20,705 bases of DNA. Origin: DAHUXT01 sp036273675 (GTDB lineage: Bacteria; Chloroflexota; Ktedonobacteria; Ktedonobacterales; JADMIN01). The stretch's first letter is position 1, and each line of letters begins with the position of its first letter. The translations under genes were made by a program, and so were the position numbers. The stretch is from positions 1 to 20,705 of the forward strand of contig DASUHD010000147.1 of the NCBI GenBank assembly GCA_036273675.1, read 5' to 3'. This document shows positions 1 to 7,965 of the stretch, piece after piece. The notes beneath the pieces were generated by a model, which had not been told where the DNA came from, did no database searches, and was given only the letters and a program-made list of their open reading frames with translations.

Positions 1-381
1 GGGCATGTATGTGTACCCGAACGCGTATGCCAGGTCGTTGTTAGCCGATACGGCAATGTCGCTCCCAACCTCTGTCACCAGCGTGGGTCCATCGGTTGCC
101 ACGAAGAGCAGCGCGACCAATCCTATCGCCCATCCCCTCTGTCGCCGCTGGATGCAGGCGACAACGGCCACCACCCCCACAGCCAGGCAGAGTGCGGAGC
201 CGGTCTCCCCGATAAAGTTCACCAGGATAGAGGGAAGCGCTGGAAGGAGCAGGTCCGTAACGCTTGGGAAGCCGCTGCCCATTGCGGGCTGCTGGACAGC
301 ATCGAGCAACCGGGCAAGCGCGATGAAAAGACCGAGGGATAGCAGGGCGATGATAGCAAGTATACGCAGCACACGAATCAT
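1..381 (-). CDS. Membrane protein of unknown function, C-terminus cut by window edge
   Basis: An open minus-strand frame starts with ATG at 381-379 and runs without a stop for 127 codons to the left edge, so only the N-terminal part is present. A good ribosome site (GGAGAG, about 8 nt upstream) supports the start. The product opens MIRVLRILAIIALLSL. It has a hydrophobic segment at about residues 5-27, a second near 55-75 followed by the basic stretch IQRRQRG, and a third near 82-98, so it is a polytopic membrane protein. I do not recognise a family. It lies 72 bp downstream of the HEAT-repeat gene on the same strand, which suggests co-transcription. The plus-strand frame over the same DNA has an implausible composition and is treated as a shadow. 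Confidence 0.7.
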   Translation of the reverse strand, partial: MIRVLRILAIIALLSLGLFIALARLLDAVQQPAMGSGFPSVTDLLLPALPSILVNFIGETGSALCLAVGVVAVVACIQRRQRGWAIGLVALLFVATDGPTLVTEVGSDIAVSANNDLAYAFGYTYMP

Positions 382-453
382 GAAAACGTCTCTCCGATTC
401 ACACTAAGCCAACTGCGAACGCTGAGGCACGGCAAGGGCGAACAGACGATGAG

Positions 454-1788
454 CTACCCCTGATCCTCCCAGCCAAAGTCTTGTGCCTCTCTATCCTCTA
501 ACGAAATCTCAGGGGGGTCTTCAGGCTCTTGTTCTTCCTCCTCCTGCTCGTCGTCCTCCCACTCTTCCTCCTCCTCTTCGTAGTCGCCCTGCCACATGGC
601 TCGCTCCCTGGCCGACTCGGTCTCCCAGGCATACTGAAACACTGTCCAGGATACCCAACCCGCTTGATCGTAGTCCCACATCGCCCGCCGACGTGCCGCC
701 TCATCTAGTTTGAATTCTTCTGCCAAAAACCGCTCTACAGACTCTGCTAGCTCCGGGAAATCGGCAAAATGAGAGATTCTTTCTACATTGCCGCGAAACT
801 GCGACTCAAGTGCGCCGAAGCACATGTGTACTCGCCAGATATTGGCTCGGAATATCTCTGCATGGCTCTCAGGGATTCTGCGTTCAAGGCGGTATTCACC
901 ATCGCCACCGCTAATCCATAAATCCCGACGGGAGTAGACGCCCCATCGCGTGGATACTCCGTTCAGCGCGCCAAATGCCCCCAGCCGACCGAGCGCGTAG
1001 ATAAATCTGTGCTCCTCGTCTACCCAATTGAGTTGGCTGTAGTAGAACCATTGCCACGCCTCCTGGCCTGTAAACCGCTCTCCACCAAACATGAACTCAT
1101 GCTCAGGGCCATGCGGTTCTGGAACCTCGATCTCCTCGGCGCGGACATTGGCGATCAAACCGGCGCGAATGGGCGGCACTACTCTGGAATCGCCCCAATC
1201 GGCCATCAGCCGCAGCAGGTCGTAACGCAGGTACTCGAAGATATAGCCAATAGCAAGATCAGGACGCCGGGGCGGGAGAGGGCCGACAAACTCAATGAGC
1301 AACGGCTCCAGTATTGGCAGCGCCCGCTCGTCATGCATCGCCACCAGCCCAATGGTCGCCAGCCATCGCTCGATGGCATACGGACTCGCCAGGTAGGGCG
1401 CCAGCGCGTTAGGCGCCTCGGGGTTACGGATAACACTTAACGCGGCTAGCGCGAAGGTTGTATCCGTTTCCTCGGGCGTACCAGGTCCAAGATACGCTAT
1501 TTCCTCTATCGTTGGATGAACAACTGCCATCCGATCAGTTTTCGGCTGTGGCTCAGGAGCGGATCTGGGCTGTCCAGGGGCAAAGCGGCGGGCGATCTCA
1601 AGCAGATTATCGAGCGAAGGCTTGCCCCAGCGCCGCGTGAAGTCAGCCAACTGTTGTAGCGCCTCTTCACGCTGTTCGTAATAATTGAAGTCACTGCCGA
1701 GCAGGTTAAACGCTTTGTAGAGTTGGCGTGCGGTTGGTGGAGCGCCGTCGGCTGCGGCGAAGCGGCGCAGAAAACTCGAGTGGCTCAT
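454..1788 (-). CDS. HEAT-repeat protein with acidic C-terminal tail
   Basis: This 444-residue soluble protein shows no signal peptide. About residues 105-225 contain helical pairs typical of HEAT/armadillo repeats: recurring Ala/Leu-rich helices such as TFALAALSVI and ERWLATIGLVAM, and the segment DERALPILEPLL. HEAT repeats usually form curved scaffolds that bind other proteins; the partner cannot be read from sequence. The middle (about 225-385) is rich in Trp, Tyr and Arg. The last 45 or so residues are dominated by Glu and Asp, with runs such as EEEEEEWEDDEQEEEEQ, probably disordered. The ATG at 1788 is preceded by a purine-rich GAGGGGGG ribosome site. It lies between the MFS gene (113 bp upstream) and the truncated membrane gene (72 bp downstream), all on one strand. 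The HEAT assignment is from pattern, not a search. Confidence 0.75.
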   Translation of the reverse strand: MSHSSFLRRFAAADGAPPTARQLYKAFNLLGSDFNYYEQREEALQQLADFTRRWGKPSLDNLLEIARRFAPGQPRSAPEPQPKTDRMAVVHPTIEEIAYLGPGTPEETDTTFALAALSVIRNPEAPNALAPYLASPYAIERWLATIGLVAMHDERALPILEPLLIEFVGPLPPRRPDLAIGYIFEYLRYDLLRLMADWGDSRVVPPIRAGLIANVRAEEIEVPEPHGPEHEFMFGGERFTGQEAWQWFYYSQLNWVDEEHRFIYALGRLGAFGALNGVSTRWGVYSRRDLWISGGDGEYRLERRIPESHAEIFRANIWRVHMCFGALESQFRGNVERISHFADFPELAESVERFLAEEFKLDEAARRRAMWDYDQAGWVSWTVFQYAWETESARERAMWQGDYEEEEEEWEDDEQEEEEQEPEDPPEISLEDREAQDFGWEDQG

Positions 1789-1901
1789 GTGTTCGCCCCC
1801 CTCACGCTTGCCCTGGTTTCACTATTCTTCGCTAGCCTACTCTATCTCGCCGACTATGCAAAGAATGGATATTCGGAGCGCGAGTCATTGGCAACACAGT
1901 G

Positions 1902-3242
1902 CTACTTCGCGTCGTCGAGCAGACCGAAGTTGGCGCGCGAGGGGAGCGCCGTGCCGAGGACGATCAACAGCAGCCCGGCGACGCCGATGGGAACGAACGC
2001 GAACTGCGGCTGGTGCGCGATATCCCAGAATGCGCCGCCGAGCAGCGGTCCGAGAAAGGCGACGCCGTAGCTGAGCGTGAGCGTCACACCGGTGAGCCGG
2101 GCGACGGAGGAGCGGTCGAAGAGCAGCGCTGGCAGCCCAATACCCAGCGCGAAGACGAACGACGAGCCGCCGCCCAGACACGCCGCCCAGAACGGCTGCC
2201 ACGCAATCGGCGTGCTGACCAGGCCGAGAATCGCCACCAGGCAGAGCGCGCCCGCCGCCACGAACGGCCAGCGGCGGCCCACCAGCCGCTGCGCGAAGAC
2301 GGTGACCAGCAGCCCCACTGGCAGTTGAATTGCATTAAGGACGCCTAGCGCCAGTGGGGTCGCATCCTCCGCGCCGATGGCCTGGTTATACGGCGGAATC
2401 CAGGCGTTCATGCCAAAGTAGACGAGGCTGCCCGCACCAAGCAGGATGCCCAGGCGGAGCGCGCTCACCCGGCGACGCGCGGGAGCTTCTTGCGGCGCTC
2501 GCGTAGACGTGGCAGAACGCGCGGGCTGGGTCGCGGCGGCGGGCGGCGCGAAGATCAGCCAGAGCGCCAGCGCCAGTATCGTTGGTATGGACCAGAGCAG
2601 CAGCACGCCCGGCCAGCCATCCGCGCCAAAGAAGTATGCCATCAGTGGCAGCGTGAAGGCGGCGGCCAGTGTCTCGCCCAGGATCAGCCCGTCGCTGAAG
2701 AGCGCGGCCACCAGACCAATTCGCCTGGGGAACCACTGGCGCGCCAGCACCGGCACGGATGTCTGCGCCAGTGTGATGCCCGCCCCTAGCGCCACAGTGA
2801 AGAGATAGAGCGGGAACGCCGCGGGCCAGATGCCGCGCAGCACTGACCCTCCCGCCAGCAGCGCCAGCCCCACCGCCACAATATGCCGCCCGCCGAAACG
2901 CCCCGCCAGCAATCCTGCGGGCAGGGCGAAGGCGCACATCAGCAGCAGCGGGAGCGAGGTTAGCAGGCCCGTCGCCGTATAGGAGAGGCGCAGGTCGCGC
3001 TGGATTAGCGGCAGCACGGGCGGAACCGCCAGGATGACGCTTCGCAGGTTGACGCCGACGAATACGATCAACGCGAAGACGAGCAGCGTGCGGCCCCTGC
3101 CGGTCACCTGTTCGCTATGGGCCGCGCCGACGCCGGGGAGATCTGGGAATGGTGTGGCGTTCTCCGTGGCACGGAGGTCGCGCGCCGATGTACGCTCGCT
3201 CGACGACGCGCGACGAGCCGACGACGGCGCGACGTTCTCCAT
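1902..3242 (-). CDS. MFS transporter, CynX/NimT-like
   Basis: The protein has 446 residues with about 12 hydrophobic segments beginning near residue 52, after a roughly 50-residue hydrophilic, Ser/Arg-rich N-terminal tail. The first helix ends in VNLRSVILAVPPVLPLI, followed by LLTSLPLLLMCAFALPAG and a motif A-like loop AGRFGGRH (about 113-120). This order resembles the cyanate/nitroimidazole transporter branch (CynX, YeaN/NimT) of the major facilitator superfamily, which moves small solutes across the cytoplasmic membrane with a cation gradient. The substrate cannot be inferred. The long linker between helices 6 and 7 (about residues 235-260, rich in Ala, Thr and Arg) marks the two six-helix halves. 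The ATG at 3242 has AGAGGA about 5 nt upstream, so the long N-terminal tail is probably real. A candidate promoter lies at 3293-3322. Confidence 0.85.
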   Translation of the reverse strand: MENVAPSSARRASSSERTSARDLRATENATPFPDLPGVGAAHSEQVTGRGRTLLVFALIVFVGVNLRSVILAVPPVLPLIQRDLRLSYTATGLLTSLPLLLMCAFALPAGLLAGRFGGRHIVAVGLALLAGGSVLRGIWPAAFPLYLFTVALGAGITLAQTSVPVLARQWFPRRIGLVAALFSDGLILGETLAAAFTLPLMAYFFGADGWPGVLLLWSIPTILALALWLIFAPPAAATQPARSATSTRAPQEAPARRRVSALRLGILLGAGSLVYFGMNAWIPPYNQAIGAEDATPLALGVLNAIQLPVGLLVTVFAQRLVGRRWPFVAAGALCLVAILGLVSTPIAWQPFWAACLGGGSSFVFALGIGLPALLFDRSSVARLTGVTLTLSYGVAFLGPLLGGAFWDIAHQPQFAFVPIGVAGLLLIVLGTALPSRANFGLLDDAK

Positions 3243-3292
3243 GGATTCCTCTGAGTTTCAGACGTTTGGGTAGGTTGATGTCAATGAAGAGT

Positions 3293-3322
3293 ATCATAGG
3301 CGTCATGCAGAGACAGCGCCAA
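3293..3322 (-). promoter_or_regulatory. Candidate sigma-70 promoter for the MFS gene
   Basis: Read on the minus strand, TTGGCG (3322-3317) and TATGAT (3298-3293) are separated by 18 nt. The -10 matches consensus at five of six bases, the -35 at four. Transcription would begin about 45 nt before the MFS start codon. Confidence 0.4.
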
Positions 3323-3362
3323 CACAACCCGGCACCCCGCGGTGCAACATATGGCTAACGAT

Positions 3363-3391
3363 TTGACAGGCGTGCGCGGGTTGCATACAAT
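3363..3391 (+). promoter_or_regulatory. Near-consensus sigma-70 promoter
   Basis: TTGACA (3363-3368, perfect -35) is followed after exactly 17 nt by TACAAT (3386-3391, five of six matches to the -10). This is the best promoter in the window. It should start transcription near 3398, about 160 nt before the preferred start of the solute-binding protein gene. Confidence 0.8.
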
Positions 3392-3557
3392 CGCGAGGCA
3401 TATATCTTCCCGATGAGAGATGTGTGGGCAATCAGGGGTTGATGCGCTGGCGGGGATATCGCCAGAGAGCTTCTATCCTGGCGGAGAAGTCCACTGGAAA
3501 GCGTTTATTCCGTGTGCCGCTCTGGCGGCGTTGGGTTGGGCAGGGAGGTTTGCGGGC

Positions 3558-5441
3558 ATGCGATGGTCATACCTCGTGCGTCGTGCCAAAGGAACCGGAC
3601 TCTATCAGGCGGCAACGGTGAAGGGAACGCGAAGACAGCAACGGCAACGTATCGTCGGCGGCCTTATCTTGCTGGCGGGGATCGCGCCGCTACTGCTCTC
3701 GGCGTGCGGCTTCCAGAGCAGCGGGGGCGCCTTGCTGGCTGCTGACCAGACCTTCGTCTATCCATATTCACGCGGTGATAACAGCACCACGACCGTGAAA
3801 GACCCGGTGCTCGATCCAGCCGCGATCGCCTATGCGGCGGACTCGACCTTCACCAGCATGCTCTATTCGGGCCTGGTGACATTCTCACCGGATTTGCAGG
3901 TGGTTGGCGATGCGGCCACGAGTTGGGATGTCGATGCCACTGGAACGATCTATACCTTCCATCTGCGCCCCAATATGCACTTCAGTGATGGCACGCCGCT
4001 GACCGCGACGGACTTCGCCTATAGCATCAACCGCTCGCTCGCGCCGAATCTCTGTAGCAAACTCGACGATAGTACCTACGGCGACCACGGTTCGCAATAC
4101 TGCTTCCAGGGGCTGGTGCAGGGCTACCTGGGTCATATCGTCGGCGCGCTGGACTACAACCTCGGCACTGGCAAGCCCGTCAACGGCCAGGGCAACAACC
4201 CAGGCACCAGCGTGAACGTCATCGATCCGCTGACGCTGCAAATTCGCCTCGATGCTCCAATCGCCTACTTCCTCGAAGCGCTGACCTACCCGTTCACGTA
4301 TCCAGTCGAGCAGAAGCTGATCGACCGCTATCCCAATGGGACCTGGGTGCAGCATCTGGACGAAGGCGGCACGAACGGCCCGTACAAGGTCGCGCAGTAT
4401 GATGCGACCTCGAAGCCGCAGCAGATCATCCTTGAGGTGAATCCCTACTGGGAGCAGACCTGGGGCAAGAAGCTGACGCTGCAGAAAATCGTTCGCCCCA
4501 TCTACGGAGTAGCGGACACTGAATATGCGGACTATCGCGCGGGCAAGTGGGACTACACCGACGTGCCATCGCAGAGCTACTTCACGGCGCGCGGCCAGAG
4601 CGACTTCAATCAGGTGCCACTGCTGGCCGAGAACTACTTCGGCCTCAACTTTGACAAGCCACCGATGAACAACCTGCAGGTGCGTCAGGCGCTCTCGCTC
4701 GCGCTCAACAAGCAGTTGCTGGTAGACCGGGTCGAGAATGGCGGCGCGATTCCGACGAACCACATCGTGCCGAAGGGGCAGCCGGGCTACTTTACTGGCT
4801 TGGTGACTCCCGGCTCCAACCCAACCCAGTCGCTCACGGGTGACCAGGCGCAGGCGCTGCAATTGTTGAAGGCGGCGCGCGCCACCTGCAACACGTTTGA
4901 TCCGGTCACCGGGCTGCCTCCGGCGGAATGTCCCTACATCACTGGCTCGCACCCGGAACCGATTAATATCAACGTCTCCAAGAATGCGACACGAGTCGCC
5001 ATCGCTACCTTCGCGGCGCAGCAATGGAATACCGTCCTGGGGCTGAATATCCAGGTGGTACCCACCGACGGGCTAGGGGCAAACATCAAGCAGCACGGCC
5101 CATATCAGATGTGGGTGATCGGCTGGCTGGCGGACTATCCCGACCCACAGGACTGGCTCTCGCTCCAGTTCACCACCAATACCGGCAATAACGCCTCAGA
5201 CGTTCACGACCCTGCTCTCGACAAGATCTTCAAGCAGGCCGATCTCGAGCGCGACCCGAACAAGCGTATGGCGCTTTACAATCAGGCTGAGCAGATGGTC
5301 GTCAATTTGGTGCCGTGGATTACCTACGAGCAATCGAAGGCGCTCTGGCGGCTACGCCCGTGGGTGCGCGGCTTCGGCTTGAACTCGCTCGGCCTGATGG
5401 TGGATACCGCCTGGCCAAACGTCTACATCGCCAGCCACTAG
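3558..5441 (+). CDS. Family 5 extracellular solute-binding lipoprotein (peptide/OppA-like)
   Basis: The ATG at 3558 is chosen because GGGAGG lies 9 nt upstream and because it gives a lipoprotein signal: a basic region (GTRRQQRQR), a hydrophobic core, and the lipobox LSAC with Cys50 as the lipidated residue. A GTG at 3618 would give a shorter, equally classical signal peptide (Cys30). The mature part is that of SBP_bac_5 proteins, which capture oligopeptides or similar solutes outside the membrane for an ABC importer. It includes FHLRPNMHFSDGTPLTATDF, then YSINRSL, and later VRQALSLALNKQLLVDRV. Length (627 aa) is a little above the usual 500-600. No permease or ATPase gene is adjacent, so the importer must be encoded elsewhere or the protein serves another role. 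A terminator follows directly, so it is probably transcribed alone. Confidence 0.9.
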   Translation: MRWSYLVRRAKGTGLYQAATVKGTRRQQRQRIVGGLILLAGIAPLLLSACGFQSSGGALLAADQTFVYPYSRGDNSTTTVKDPVLDPAAIAYAADSTFTSMLYSGLVTFSPDLQVVGDAATSWDVDATGTIYTFHLRPNMHFSDGTPLTATDFAYSINRSLAPNLCSKLDDSTYGDHGSQYCFQGLVQGYLGHIVGALDYNLGTGKPVNGQGNNPGTSVNVIDPLTLQIRLDAPIAYFLEALTYPFTYPVEQKLIDRYPNGTWVQHLDEGGTNGPYKVAQYDATSKPQQIILEVNPYWEQTWGKKLTLQKIVRPIYGVADTEYADYRAGKWDYTDVPSQSYFTARGQSDFNQVPLLAENYFGLNFDKPPMNNLQVRQALSLALNKQLLVDRVENGGAIPTNHIVPKGQPGYFTGLVTPGSNPTQSLTGDQAQALQLLKAARATCNTFDPVTGLPPAECPYITGSHPEPININVSKNATRVAIATFAAQQWNTVLGLNIQVVPTDGLGANIKQHGPYQMWVIGWLADYPDPQDWLSLQFTTNTGNNASDVHDPALDKIFKQADLERDPNKRMALYNQAEQMVVNLVPWITYEQSKALWRLRPWVRGFGLNSLGLMVDTAWPNVYIASH

Positions 5442-5475
5442 CGCGTGCTGTGGCGCAACACGTGCATGGTTCTCA

Positions 5476-5508
5476 CGCCGGGGTACACGTTTGTATCCCG
5501 GCGCTTTT
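5476..5508 (+). terminator. Rho-independent terminator after the solute-binding gene
   Basis: An 11-bp stem (CGCCGGGGTAC at 5476-5486 pairing with GTATCCCGGCG at 5493-5503, one G-T wobble) encloses a 6-nt loop and is followed by CTTTT. It lies 35 nt after the stop codon. Confidence 0.8.
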
Positions 5509-5674
5509 ATGCTCTACAGGCGGATGTCCTATACATCACATACCCGCGTCACCACTCCCGCGTATACAGTGATAGTGCTACCGCGGAGGGCTATCGCTTT
5601 TACCCATCCGCCCGATGCAGAATACTATCCAGAGGACTTCTTGATCTCGCAGGACACTATGACCGGAGGCCGAC

Positions 5675-7054
5675 GTGTTGAACGACCCGAATAATGTCAA
5701 TGTACAGGCGCCCCCACCGGGCTATCCCTACCAATCGCCGCAGCCCTCGCCGGAGATACAGTATTACGCCCAGCGCCAGGGTTACGCGCGCAGCATGGTC
5801 TGGCAGACGGTCATTACCTCGCTGCTGGTGATTGTCGCGTTCGCCTCGGGCTGGTTCGGCAACGCCTTCGTGAATCGGAATAACTACGTCTCGCCAACAA
5901 GCGACGAACATTTAATCTTGCAGGCCTGGGACGCCGTCACCAACAACTTCGCCATCACGAGCCAGATCAACACCAAGAAGATGGCCTACGCCGCGATTGA
6001 CGCGATGGTCAACAGTCTTGGCGACACCGGGCATAGCCGCTTCCAGACGAAGGCGCAGTTCGACGAGGAGCAGAACCAGCTCAATAACGCCGCGTCGGTG
6101 GGTATCGGCGTCTATCTGAGCGGCGGCGGGACGACTCCGATACGGATTGACGCCATCATTCCCGGCTCGCCAGCAGCCAAGAACGGCCAGTTGAAGCCAG
6201 GCGACTTCATCATCGCGGTGGACCACCAGGACATCACTGGCAAGACGATAGATCAGGCGCGTCCGCTGATTACCGGCAAGGCCAAGACGCCGGTGACGCT
6301 GACCATCAAGCGCACCAGCACGACCCCGCCGACGACCTTCGACGTGACGCTGATACGCGATAGCTTCACCTCGCCGATCGTGGTCACCTACACCATTCCG
6401 ACGCTCAACATCGCCTTTATCCAGATCACCCAGTTCGCCCAGGACACCGATGGCCAGCTGAAACAGGCGCTCAAGGCCGCCAAGGCGGCGCATGTGCAGG
6501 GCATCGTGCTCGACCTGCGCGACAACCCCGGCGGCTATCTGGATCAGGCGGTTGATGTCGCCAGCGAGTTCATCCCTGCGGGGCCAAACAAGAACGTGCT
6601 GATCGTGCGCAGCCGGACGGATAAGCAGACCGAGGCCGTGAAACCGGGCGGGCTGGCGACCGATACCCCCCTGACGATTCTGGTGAACAACAACACCGCC
6701 AGCGCGGCGGAAATCGTTACGGGCGCGATCAGGGTGAACCGGCCCGACGTGCATGTTATCGGCGAGAAGACCTTTGGCACCGGCACCGTCTTGCAGCCGT
6801 TCACGCTCTCCGATGGCTCGGTGATTCTGATTGGCACGGCGGAGTTCCTGCTGCCGGATGGCTCGTCCATCTATAACAAGGGCATCCAGCCCGACCAGCC
6901 AGTCACGCTGCCCAAGGATGTCGTGCCAGTCTCAGCGCTGGTGGCGCAGAACTCGAACTATACGCTCAAGCAGATCGAGCAGTCGGGCGATACGCAGCTG
7001 CTCAAGGGGCTAGAAGATATCAGCGGCCAGAATCTGGAGCAACCCGCCGCCTGA
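5675..7054 (+). CDS. S41 family (C-terminal processing) peptidase with PDZ domain
   Basis: The 459-residue protein has a Pro/Gln/Tyr-rich cytoplasmic tail (1-40), one membrane anchor (about 42-64), an S41 N-terminal helical region with SLGDTGHSRF (114-123), a PDZ domain (about 138-230, core IIPGSPAAKNGQLKPGDFII), and the S41 core. The core includes GIVLDLRDNPGG (276-287) and NNNTASAAEI (338-347), where Ser343 is the expected nucleophile. CtpA/Prc peptidases cut extracytoplasmic proteins near their C-termini. The usual catalytic lysine in TFGKG is replaced: here the sequence is GEKTFGTGTV, with Thr369 in that place and Lys365 four residues earlier. Start GTG 5675 (or TTG 5678) follows GGAGG at 5665-5669. 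The gene is separated from its upstream neighbour by a terminator, so it likely has its own promoter within 5509-5660; I see no convincing one. Confidence 0.9.
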   Translation: MLNDPNNVNVQAPPPGYPYQSPQPSPEIQYYAQRQGYARSMVWQTVITSLLVIVAFASGWFGNAFVNRNNYVSPTSDEHLILQAWDAVTNNFAITSQINTKKMAYAAIDAMVNSLGDTGHSRFQTKAQFDEEQNQLNNAASVGIGVYLSGGGTTPIRIDAIIPGSPAAKNGQLKPGDFIIAVDHQDITGKTIDQARPLITGKAKTPVTLTIKRTSTTPPTTFDVTLIRDSFTSPIVVTYTIPTLNIAFIQITQFAQDTDGQLKQALKAAKAAHVQGIVLDLRDNPGGYLDQAVDVASEFIPAGPNKNVLIVRSRTDKQTEAVKPGGLATDTPLTILVNNNTASAAEIVTGAIRVNRPDVHVIGEKTFGTGTVLQPFTLSDGSVILIGTAEFLLPDGSSIYNKGIQPDQPVTLPKDVVPVSALVAQNSNYTLKQIEQSGDTQLLKGLEDISGQNLEQPAA

Positions 7055-7100
7055 GTGGTTGGCCAATGACATCATGGGGGCCGCCCCGAATCTCACCCGA

Positions 7101-7210
7101 CCTCACCCCCAGCCCCCTCTCCTGTGGGAGAGGGGAGCCAGAATGAGAGTTGCGTTGCCTATGCTCTGGCTCCCCTCCCTTTTAGGGGAGAGGTTGGGGA
7201 AGAGGGCGGC
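7101..7210. repeat. Imperfect palindromic intergenic repeat, copy 1
   Basis: A roughly 110-bp element lies between two convergent genes. Its two arms mirror each other, including the exact 11-bp pair GGGGAGCCAGA (7132-7142) and TCTGGCTCCCC (7165-7175). Each arm also contains its own short palindrome (CCTCTCCTGTGGGAGAGG and CTCCCTTTTAGGGGAG). The right part, about 7174-7210, is closely similar to 20509-20548 elsewhere in the window. As RNA it would fold from either strand and may act as a bidirectional terminator, although no strong U-tract follows. Confidence 0.7.
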
Positions 7211-7226
7211 TGCCAGGCAATCCGGC

Positions 7227-7574
7227 TCACTCAGGCGTGAAGAGCCAGACAGTGAAGATGATGGCCGCGATGCTCAGGATCAGACCAATGATCGAGGTGA
7301 TCAGCCCCTGAAGCTTCGGCACGCGGAAGGCCGTGAAGATACCGCGTAGGCCCGCGTAGACGCCGTAGACGCCGAGCAGCGCGAAATAAATAATCACGCG
7401 CTGGAAGGCGAAGGCGGTAATGGCCGTGACGAGCAGCGATCCGACCGCCGCAAAGAGCGATCTCAGCCCGTAGGTGTTTACCGGCTTCTCAGCTACCGCT
7501 GGCGCCGCCTGCTGTGCCGCCGCTTGTGGCGCTGCGGGCGCGGGCGCGCCATAAGGATCGGGTTGATTCTGCAT
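7227..7574 (-). CDS. Small membrane protein of unknown function
   Basis: The start at 7574 (ATG, product MQNQPDPYG...) is set by an excellent AAGGAGG site about 7 nt upstream; the longer reading frame back to 7661 has no ribosome site. The 115-residue product has an Ala/Pro/Gln-rich cytoplasmic N-terminus (1-32) and three hydrophobic segments, at roughly 39-58 (LFAAVGSLLVTAITAFAF), 60-80 (VIIYFALLGVYGVYAGL) and 90-112 (LITSIIGLILSIAAIIF). The layout resembles small DUF4190-type bacterial membrane proteins, but I do not claim that family. A small hairpin (CCACC/GGTGG, 7600-7615) lies in its leader. It converges on the S41 gene. Confidence 0.8.
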   Translation of the reverse strand: MQNQPDPYGAPAPAAPQAAAQQAAPAVAEKPVNTYGLRSLFAAVGSLLVTAITAFAFQRVIIYFALLGVYGVYAGLRGIFTAFRVPKLQGLITSIIGLILSIAAIIFTVWLFTPE

Positions 7575-7965
7575 CGTACTCCTCCTTAAATGCTCTTCTC
7601 CACCGCACAGGGTGGCTTCGCCAGGCGCCAGTGTACAGGCAATCTGATGGCGATACCACAAGGTGAGGTGAAATTAAGCGTTATGGAGAAGCTTGCATAC
7701 GCAATGTGGAGCAAGGCAGTTGCGTATTCTGGCGGACATCGCAAGTGGGGCTAGCGTCGGTTCATGGTGGGCGGCTCGATGCGCCGGCAGCATACATGCG
7801 GGGTACCCGCGCTTGCGCGATTCCCGCAATTGAAGCGCTTCCACAATAGCCTTTTCAGCCTATTACCCAGGACCATCGGGTACGCGAGGATAATCTGTAT
7901 CCAGTCGCAGTAACCCTCTATAGGATGAACCCTATCAGCGCTGCGAAAAAGAAGAGTAGTATCCT
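7575..7965. other. Divergent intergenic region, 391 bp
   Basis: This stretch separates the small membrane protein (minus) from the short plus-strand gene at 7966. It must hold both promoters, but neither strand shows a convincing -35/-10 pair. The only clear structure is an inverted repeat ATACGCAA (7697-7704) and TTGCGTAT (7720-7727), spaced by 15 nt. No RNA gene was recognised. Confidence 0.5.

Larger units (their letters stand above)
3243..3557. other. Divergent intergenic region between MFS and solute-binding genes
   Basis: These 315 bp separate two divergent genes and hold a strong plus-strand promoter, a weaker minus-strand promoter and a plus-strand leader of about 160 nt. The leader contains a hairpin with six-base-pair arms CTGGCG (3447-3452) and CGCCAG (3460-3465), and the heptamer CTGGCGG recurs at about 3447, 3479 and 3523. 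An in-frame ATG at 3420 would add 46 residues to the binding protein, but it lacks a spaced ribosome site and would bury the lipoprotein signal, so it is not preferred. Confidence 0.6.

Noticed and set aside
3885..5024. Minus-strand open frame of 379 codons within the solute-binding gene
   Set aside because: It is antisense to a recognised SBP_bac_5 protein, Arg/Val-rich and without a family-like pattern or ribosome site.
5912..6754. Minus-strand open frame of 280 codons within the S41 gene
   Set aside because: It is antisense to recognised PDZ and S41 motifs and has Arg/His/Gly-biased shadow composition.
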